Shown piece by piece: positions 48,179 to 51,205 of a stretch of 51,205 nt of DNA. The DNA lies in the NCBI GenBank assembly GCA_028821605.1, contig JAPPFM010000029.1:1-51205 (forward strand), written 5' to 3'. Positions within the stretch are counted from its first letter, which is position 1. Each line of letters starts with the position of its first letter. The notes beneath the pieces are model-generated. The model was given only the letters and a program-made list of their open reading frames with translations, did no database searches and was not told the origin of the DNA. The position numbers and the translations under genes are program-made. The DNA is from Candidatus Poribacteria bacterium. GTDB taxonomy: Bacteria; Poribacteria; WGA-4E; WGA-3G.

Positions 48179-48982
48179 CTATCCCCATCGCTGTTCGGGT
48201 GGATCGAAGACAAATCCGTGGAAAAACTTTCGCTGTTCGGGTGAGAGTTCCTTGTTGTAGAAGTCTTTGGGATATCCCCAATGTTCCTGTGAGGCGATCA
48301 TCCATGGGTGTTCGTAAGCGTAATAGAGCATTTCGCGGCGGCTGTCCGTTTTGGTAAAGATACCAGCGGAATGCCAAACGGCGTTATGGAACAGAATAGC
48401 ACTCCCGGGTGGCGCGCACACCTCAAGCGCACCCGGATATTCATAAGGATACCGCAGGTCTTCGTGATTCGGGTCATACATCGCCGTGTGGCTGCCCGGT
48501 ATGAGCCACAGATTTCCCTGACCGCCTTTTGTCATGTCTGTCAGGTAATAGCCGATTTTGAGCTGCAAAAATGGAATTGGACGTAGGTTACGATAACCTT
48601 CATCGTGTCCATCGATGTGCCAGCCCATTGAACGTTCCATTAAATCCGAAGCGTGTTCAACGATGGCATCCGATGCATGATGGTGCGGCATCTTATTGAG
48701 CAATCCTGTGACATAAGGCAGAATCGGTTGCCAATCCAGAAGTTCCAAGAACGCAGGATGGTCACCGAGGATATAGAAGATACGGGTGCTTTTCTCGCCG
48801 TGAATGTGTGTCATTCCGGTTTGGGGTAACCCTTTCTCCTCACGTTCGCGCCGGTTCTCAATGACTTCAGCGAGAGCACTCTTGAGTATTGCAACGTGTG
48901 AAGGTGTGAGAAAATCTTCTAAGACAAGATAGCCGTTATTTTCAAAGAAAAACTTTTCGGCATCAGTCAGTTCGTGTGGCAT
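48179..48982 (-). CDS. phytanoyl-CoA dioxygenase (PhyH) family protein, copy 3
   Basis: The 267-residue protein begins MPHELTDAEKFFFENNGYLVL, with AGAGGA before the ATG. The iron His/Asp are in GWHIDGHDEGYRNL, the distal His in FHNAVWHSAGIFTK, and GQGNLWLIPGSHTAMYD is the conserved beta-helix motif. It is divergent from copies 1 and 2, so the three are separate members of the family rather than a recent triplication. It is downstream of the amidohydrolase, with about 34 bases between. Confidence 0.87.
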   Translation of the reverse strand: MPHELTDAEKFFFENNGYLVLEDFLTPSHVAILKSALAEVIENRREREEKGLPQTGMTHIHGEKSTRIFYILGDHPAFLELLDWQPILPYVTGLLNKMPHHHASDAIVEHASDLMERSMGWHIDGHDEGYRNLRPIPFLQLKIGYYLTDMTKGGQGNLWLIPGSHTAMYDPNHEDLRYPYEYPGALEVCAPPGSAILFHNAVWHSAGIFTKTDSRREMLYYAYEHPWMIASQEHWGYPKDFYNKELSPEQRKFFHGFVFDPPEQRWG

Positions 48983-49016
48983 ATCGTAAATCCTCTTTTC
49001 TTTACTGACGAGGTTC

Positions 49017-49988
49017 TCAATTTAAATCAAACAATTCTATGGCGTTTTCAGCAAAAATTCGTGCTTTATCTGCTTCAGGGATGGGTAACTCTTCAATCAA
49101 GCGGACAAACCGTGGCATATCCACCCATGGGTGGTCTGTCCCAAACAGCAGACGATCCGCACCAGAATACTCATAAGCGTACTGCAGTGCTTGTGTTGAT
49201 GGCGACACGGTGTCCAAATAGATTCGTCGTAGATACGCGCTTGGCGGTTGCGTGATGTGTTCTCTGGCTCTCCCTAACACTTCGGTCTGATGGTCAATCC
49301 TGCCGCTCATATATGGAAGGATACCTCCAACGTGCGGCATCACGAGTTGGAGATGTGGATGGCGTTCAAGAATCCCGCTCAGGATTAATCGCAGTAGCGC
49401 GAAACTGTTATCTACCTGTAAGCCCATCATACCGATCATCCAGTGGTCTTTGATTGCATCGCCCCAGGTCGGGACGGTGGGATGCATGACAATCGGCATC
49501 TGTAGTGTTTCGGTATGTGCGTAGACCGGTTCAAACTGTGGTGCATCAACGGATTCACCGCCGATATGCGAATAGAGCATTATCCCGCGAAACCCCAACT
49601 GTTTCACCCGATCCATCTCTGTGATTGCTTCGTCTGGATTTTGCCACGGGAGGCATGCCAATCCTGCAAACCGATCTGGATGTGCGTCCACGAGTTCGGC
49701 GATGGCATTGTTGATCGCTTGCGCGCCTTTATTGCCTAATTCGGGGGCAAGCATGCACGGCGGAGGGATATTGGTGCTGAGCAGCGCCATGTCAACACCT
49801 GCTTCGTCCATATCCTTGAGTTTCCGCTTTGGATCATAGGCATCGTCTTGTAGGCGGAACGTTTGGACATCGCCGTATGTAACGACAGCCTCGCCGCCAC
49901 GACGGATAACTTGCGGAGGGTGTGGGTTCTGTGCGAGGATTTCGATATAGGCGTTTGGAAATATGTGGCTCTGGCAATCGATTCGCAT
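49017..49988 (-). CDS. amidohydrolase-2 (ACMSD-like) family protein
   Basis: The start is taken as ATG 49988 (323 residues); TTG 50000 is possible. The fold motifs are IDCQSHIFPNAY at the N-terminus, VMHPTVPTWGD (His), LVMPHVGGILPYMSGRID (His) and LLFGTDHPWVDMP (Asp). Family members often have HxH at the start; here the first His is Gln (QSH), as in several related groups, so metal binding may be altered. Decarboxylase or hydrolase activity is plausible; the substrate is unknown. It is in one unit with the two PhyH genes downstream. Confidence 0.85.
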   Translation of the reverse strand: MRIDCQSHIFPNAYIEILAQNPHPPQVIRRGGEAVVTYGDVQTFRLQDDAYDPKRKLKDMDEAGVDMALLSTNIPPPCMLAPELGNKGAQAINNAIAELVDAHPDRFAGLACLPWQNPDEAITEMDRVKQLGFRGIMLYSHIGGESVDAPQFEPVYAHTETLQMPIVMHPTVPTWGDAIKDHWMIGMMGLQVDNSFALLRLILSGILERHPHLQLVMPHVGGILPYMSGRIDHQTEVLGRAREHITQPPSAYLRRIYLDTVSPSTQALQYAYEYSGADRLLFGTDHPWVDMPRFVRLIEELPIPEADKARIFAENAIELFDLN

Positions 49989-50000
49989 TTTTTGAGTCAA

Positions 50001-50751
50001 AAATGTTCATTTTTATATGTCTTTTAGTATGCCATGTCTAACCCTTTTTTATCAAGGAATCTTTTTTACCGTATATGTAAATATTTTGTCAACATGAGTT
50101 TGAGAAAAAGCAAGTTTTGATGGCAGGTTTATTTTTGGGAGGTCAATTACCAGAGAAGCGTTGGGAATCGAAACTCCATCCTGCAATCGTAAACCACTGT
50201 CTTGTGATTTTTTTCATAGGATGTAACGTTTGGTGAAAAAATTGTGTCTTTAATATTGGAACGTAAGTTTGATAAATATGCCTTCTAACTTCTAAAACTT
50301 TTTTCAAACTTACATTTTGTCAAGAGTTAGGGTTGAGATGCGTTCTCTCAGAGGTTTTCCTGTCTGAATCGCGGATTACACGGATGACGCGGATTTTAAG
50401 ACATCCTCCTATCAAATCATAGTTTCTCTATCGGGGTTGGAAACCTTCCTAACGTCAGTTTGATTAAACATTTCGGTTGTGTTGCAATCTCCATCTTGAA
50501 GGTTTGGGCACGCCAAAGGCAAGGATTGTAGCACAAACTTTGTGTGTGGCATATCTGGCGCAAACTGGAAAGTTTGCGCTACATTTATCAAGTTCACGTT
50601 TCCTACAAAAGTTTGGAAGTCATTGGTGTCAGAGACCTTACACACCCGAAATAATTCTTGCATTTCGCGACACTTGGTGCTATCATTTAAAATACGCAAA
50701 CCAATCGCCAATTAACCGCTTGATGCAAGGTTTGTTTTCAAAGGATCCGGT
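50001..50751. other. long non-coding region with palindromes
   Basis: No ORF is convincing here. It holds GCGGATTACACGGATGACGC (50373-50392, a quasi-repeat GCGGAT unit) and two GCGCAAACTTTCCAGTTTGCGC-type palindromes (50527-50551 degraded, 50556-50583). The short ORFs on both strands (for example minus 50412-50711) run through these repeats without a start signal and are rejected. It separates the amidohydrolase from the antitoxin module. Confidence 0.6.
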
Positions 50752-50853
50752 ATGAGAGGGCGCGAACAAGAGCATGAGGTAAAACCTATAATTTGGGTGC
50801 GTTCATTGCATAAGGATTTGGAAATCGCTCAAGACTTAGCGGAAGGCGGATAA
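50752..50853 (+). pseudogene. truncated HigB/Gp49-like toxin fragment
   Basis: The 33-residue frame MRGREQEHEVKPIIWVRSLH and onward ends at TAA 50851-50853. KPIIWVRSLHKDLE resembles the first strand and helix of Gp49/HigB-like RelE-superfamily toxins (KPIxWVGxSxxxLxxF), which are normally about 110 residues and directly precede an antitoxin gene. Here it stops 3 bases before the HigA-like gene, so most of the toxin is missing. Identification rests on a short motif. Confidence 0.4.
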
Positions 50854-50856
50854 ACG

Positions 50857-51150
50857 ATGGCAGACTATACCCCCAGTTCAGGAAACGTTTTTGAGGATTT
50901 AGAGCTTCCGGCTCCCGAGGAGAGGTTGGAAAAAGTGAAGTTGGCATATAAGATTAATCGTTTAATTACCACCCGAGGCATGACGCAAAAGGCAGCGGCT
51001 GATTTTTTGCGGATACGTAGATCTAAAATGAGCGATCTGAGAAATGGGCGGTTGCAGGATTTTACCATCAATTACTTGTCCTTTCTATTGGAGAAGCTCG
51101 AAGATCACATTGAGTGTCCTCCAGAAGTGATCCCGGAAGAACTATCATGA
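50857..51150 (+). CDS. higA: XRE-family antitoxin (HigA-like)
   Basis: The 97-residue protein has NVFEDLELPAPEERLEKVKL at the N-terminus and a helix-turn-helix (ITTRGMTQKAAADFLRIRRS followed by KMSDLRNGRLQDFTINYLSFL), typical of HigA-type antitoxins of the XRE/HTH_37 family, which repress their own operon. It is complete. The matching toxin upstream is reduced to 33 residues, so it may be an orphan antitoxin. Confidence 0.8.
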   Translation: MADYTPSSGNVFEDLELPAPEERLEKVKLAYKINRLITTRGMTQKAAADFLRIRRSKMSDLRNGRLQDFTINYLSFLLEKLEDHIECPPEVIPEELS

Positions 51151-51161
51151 ATGGTCAATAA

Positions 51162-51185
51162 CCCCAAGCTAAAGCATGGGGCTTG
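51162..51185. mobile_element. IS200/IS605-like terminal palindrome at window edge
   Basis: CCCCAAGCTAAAGCATGGGG followed by CTTG is a subterminal palindrome of the kind at the ends of IS605-type elements (compare 11187-11207, 12621-12640, 24564-24583). It lies 11 bases after the antitoxin stop. An element may continue beyond the window. Confidence 0.5.
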
Positions 51186-51205
51186 TGAATATCCGTAGCC
51201 ACACG

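Noticed and set aside
48154-48213. Upstream start for the second PhyH gene
   Set aside because: The added 20 residues overlap the end of PhyH copy 3 and lack homology; ATG 48153 has a clear GGAGG site.
50412-50711. Minus-strand 99-residue ORF
   Set aside because: It consists largely of the palindromic repeats at 50527-50583 and has no ribosome binding site.
1-51205. rRNA, tRNA genes, prophage or integrative element
   Set aside because: No rRNA or tRNA signature, phage structural gene, integrase or attachment-site pair was recognised by eye; a dedicated tRNA search could still find one.

Overview
The window looks like accessory-rich chromosome of an uncultured, didermic, medium-GC bacterium. 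Outer-membrane TonB-dependent receptors, an Mla lipid transport operon and two lipoproteins indicate an outer membrane. Several phytanoyl-CoA-dioxygenase-like (PhyH) proteins, a Gfo/Idh/MocA oxidoreductase, an amidohydrolase-2 protein and abundant palindromic/MITE-like repeats are the style of Candidatus Poribacteria (sponge or marine lineages) or a close relative. That assignment is an inference from gene content; no 16S rRNA or tRNA gene was recognised.

Layout. 1-2.5 kb: the 5' part of a 3-isopropylmalate-dehydrogenase-like gene (minus strand), divergent from a PfkB kinase and a nitroreductase. 2.5-4.4 kb: an unknown charged protein with a 39-residue basic peptide gene directly downstream, then an AT-rich non-coding stretch. 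4.4-10.1 kb: two tandem paralogous TonB-dependent receptors. 10.3-13.5 kb: two paralogous SAM methyltransferases separated by an IS200/IS605-type TnpB element whose tnpB is broken by a 28-bp tandem duplication. 13.7-19.5 kb: the classic rpsF-ssb-rpsR-rplI-dnaB operon, interrupted between ssb and rpsR by a group II intron with a reverse transcriptase/HNH ORF. 19.5-22.8 kb: mlaE-mlaF-mlaD. 22.8-28.3 kb: radA, a PIN/TRAM protein (YacL-like), ispD, ispF and cysS. 28.3-34.6 kb: two lipoproteins, dprA, three small unknown or DUF genes (one pair resembles a nuclease/DUF2283 module), then tsaD and tsaC for t6A tRNA modification. 34.6-39.2 kb: Gfo/Idh/MocA, a heptad-repeat membrane coiled-coil protein, guaB, nuoI and an MT-A70 methyltransferase. 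39.7-42.5 kb: an unrecognised 932-residue protein. 43-46.7 kb: a divergent malate/lactate dehydrogenase-like protein, XdhC, an unknown protein and a PhyH protein. 46.8-50 kb (minus strand): DUF420 membrane protein, two PhyH proteins and an amidohydrolase. 50-51.2 kb: repeat-rich non-coding DNA, a truncated toxin fragment with an intact HigA-like antitoxin, and an IS605-like palindrome at the edge.

The most unusual content lies between and inside genes. There are two MITE-like families with different terminal inverted repeats (12-bp TATAGTAAAACC type, and AGGACTTACGCAATTTTC type) that share a related internal core. There is a family of GCGCAAACTTTCCAGTTTGCGC-type palindromes and a family of TATCAGT-like heptamer arrays placed in 5' leaders. 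A palindrome sits in frame inside tsaD, and orphan IS605-type ends occur, one forming the leader of the YacL-like gene. The housekeeping operons appear functional despite this load. No CRISPR array, integrase or prophage was seen.
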